DNA of 64,000 nucleotides, taken from NCBI GenBank assembly GCA_910586665.1, contig CAJUIX010000005.1, positions 91,215-155,214 of the forward strand, read 5' to 3'. The position numbers and the translations under genes were made by a program. The stretch is from an uncultured Duncaniella sp. (GTDB lineage: Bacteria; Bacteroidota; Bacteroidia; Bacteroidales; Muribaculaceae). Positions within the stretch are counted from its first letter, which is position 1, and each line of letters opens with the position of its first letter. Shown in pieces: positions 63,129 to 64,000 of this stretch. The notes beneath the pieces were generated by a model that searched no databases, was not told the DNA's origin, and saw only the letters and a list, made by a program, of their open reading frames with translations.

Positions 63129-64000
63129 CTAATGCTCTATGACATTCCTGAAACGCTCCTGCAACTGATCAAGCCTGGCAATTAGCGTTTCAAAAGACAA
63201 CTTTTCGCCGTAGATCATTGAGGTTTTCATCGCTTCGTAGTCAAGTCGCATTTTCTCTCGCAAATCTCCTGTAGGGCAGAATGCAATTGTTGAGGGATGA
63301 TTTAGTTCGTAGTTGACGCCTCCGACATGATAGAATCGCTGGCGGTGTGCGATGATTTCCTGATATAGTTCCATGTCAGACAGTGCGGCCTCTGCAAATG
63401 TAGTATCCATTAGTCGCTCCAAGTCGTAAAGGTGGCGGCTCATACGTTCAGTCCGTGGATTCTTACGCTGATATTCTTCGTTGAGCAGGAAGGCTTTTTC
63501 AAGGAATGTCCGTGTTGGCGTTATAGTCGGAATGTCGGCAATGGATTCATCGTCAATCTGAGGAAATGCCTCGCCGACGAGTGATGATATGCGCTTAACC
63601 TCGTATGGCTCTTTCATCGAAAGACAACTTATCTCAATCTTGACAACTGGGCGAACATACGCATCGGAGCTAACCTTAACCGGATAATGAATTTCAATGA
63701 TTACCGGGTCACTATCGTGGTCGATTGGTGAGCCATCCTTTTTGGTCTTTATCGGTACAACCCTACATTCGCCTAATCCGGCTTCATCAAGTTTCGCTGT
63801 CAATTCATCAGCAAATTCGCCAAGGATATAGTCGCGATTGGCAATGCGCAGATTTTTGACCTGATTGTTTGTGGATGCGTTGGCACACTCTTTACCCAAT
63901 ACATCGAGATAGAAGTCACGATAGAGCGCGATGTCAATGTCCTCCGAAAAGCGGTCTATCAAGTTCCAGCCTTTACTGAGGCTTGTGCCTCCTTTGAAAA
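63129..64000 (-). CDS. AbiEii-type nucleotidyltransferase toxin, N-terminus beyond the window
   Basis: About 290 residues are visible. The start is missing: the frame is open to the last base. The visible beginning FKGGTSLSKGWNLIDRFSEDIDIAL holds the GG-S and D-x-D motifs of the nucleotidyltransferase fold found in AbiEii/AbiGii toxins (MenT-like). Toxins of this family transfer nucleotides to tRNA or other targets; the cognate AbiEi antitoxin gene would be expected upstream, past 64,000. It is separated from the ATPase gene by 108 bases with a promoter. Confidence 0.87.
   Translation of the reverse strand, partial: FKGGTSLSKGWNLIDRFSEDIDIALYRDFYLDVLGKECANASTNNQVKNLRIANRDYILGEFADELTAKLDEAGLGECRVVPIKTKKDGSPIDHDSDPVIIEIHYPVKVSSDAYVRPVVKIEISCLSMKEPYEVKRISSLVGEAFPQIDDESIADIPTITPTRTFLEKAFLLNEEYQRKNPRTERMSRHLYDLERLMDTTFAEAALSDMELYQEIIAHRQRFYHVGGVNYELNHPSTIAFCPTGDLREKMRLDYEAMKTSMIYGEKLSFETLIARLDQLQERFRNVIEH

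Overview
The window reads as a chromosomal piece of a gut Bacteroidales bacterium, most likely Muribaculaceae (S24-7). This rests on the GLPGLI-family proteins, a TonB-type outer-membrane protein with a carboxypeptidase-like N-terminal domain, DUF3408/DUF3853 mobilisation genes, a three-gene b-type fumarate reductase, and many promoters of the Bacteroidetes form (TTG or TTTG, about 19-21 bases, TAnnTTTG). The family-level placement is inference; no rRNA is present.

Core region, about 1-49,200 (GC-rich). It opens with the tail of an ATP-grasp protein. Next come maf plus a TlpA-like thioredoxin, a RelE-type toxin-antitoxin pair with a visible operator, and a GLPGLI island: four GLPGLI paralogues around one large TonB-type outer-membrane protein. 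After that: a small outer-membrane protein; an operon of TraB/GumN, ABC ATPase, permease and GntR; a leucine-rich-repeat protein; dnaB; ispE; grpE-dnaJ; mazG plus a PD-(D/E)XK protein; an M16 peptidase; malQ; a TIGR02757 protein with a TlpA-like protein; a 1490-residue pectinesterase; groES-groEL; plsC; and the fumarate reductase/succinate dehydrogenase operon. The core ends with two nearly identical ECF sigma-factor genes in tandem, an OmpH/Skp-like lipoprotein with a small membrane protein, pepD, a muramidase, an S1/P1 nuclease and tRNA-Gln(CTG). A 28-bp palindromic repeat occurs six times, including between groES and groEL.

Accessory region, 49,205 to the end (more AT-rich). It begins directly after tRNA-Gln and looks like an integrated mobilisable element: a hypothetical protein, DUF3853, RecA-like ATPase, CHC2/toprim primase, DUF3408, a structured gap that may hold oriT, MobC, relaxase and a membrane-anchored protein. 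No integrase is visible. Three of these genes are broken (two single-base frameshifts, two in-frame TGA codons), and a Crp/Fnr regulator further right has two in-frame TAG codons, so the element appears to be decaying. Its cargo is a DKNYY-repeat protein, two lipoproteins, an S41 peptidase, two very small conserved proteins, an overcoagulated defence-like pair consisting of an AAA ATPase and an AbiEii-type nucleotidyltransferase cut by the window edge.

Strongest leads: the defence-like module at the right end, the structured candidate oriT or RNA at 53,565-53,705, the sigma-factor duplication with divergent flanks, the GLPGLI island with heptamer arrays before two genes, and the covarying palindromic repeat family. 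All family names come from reading the sequence; no database search was run.
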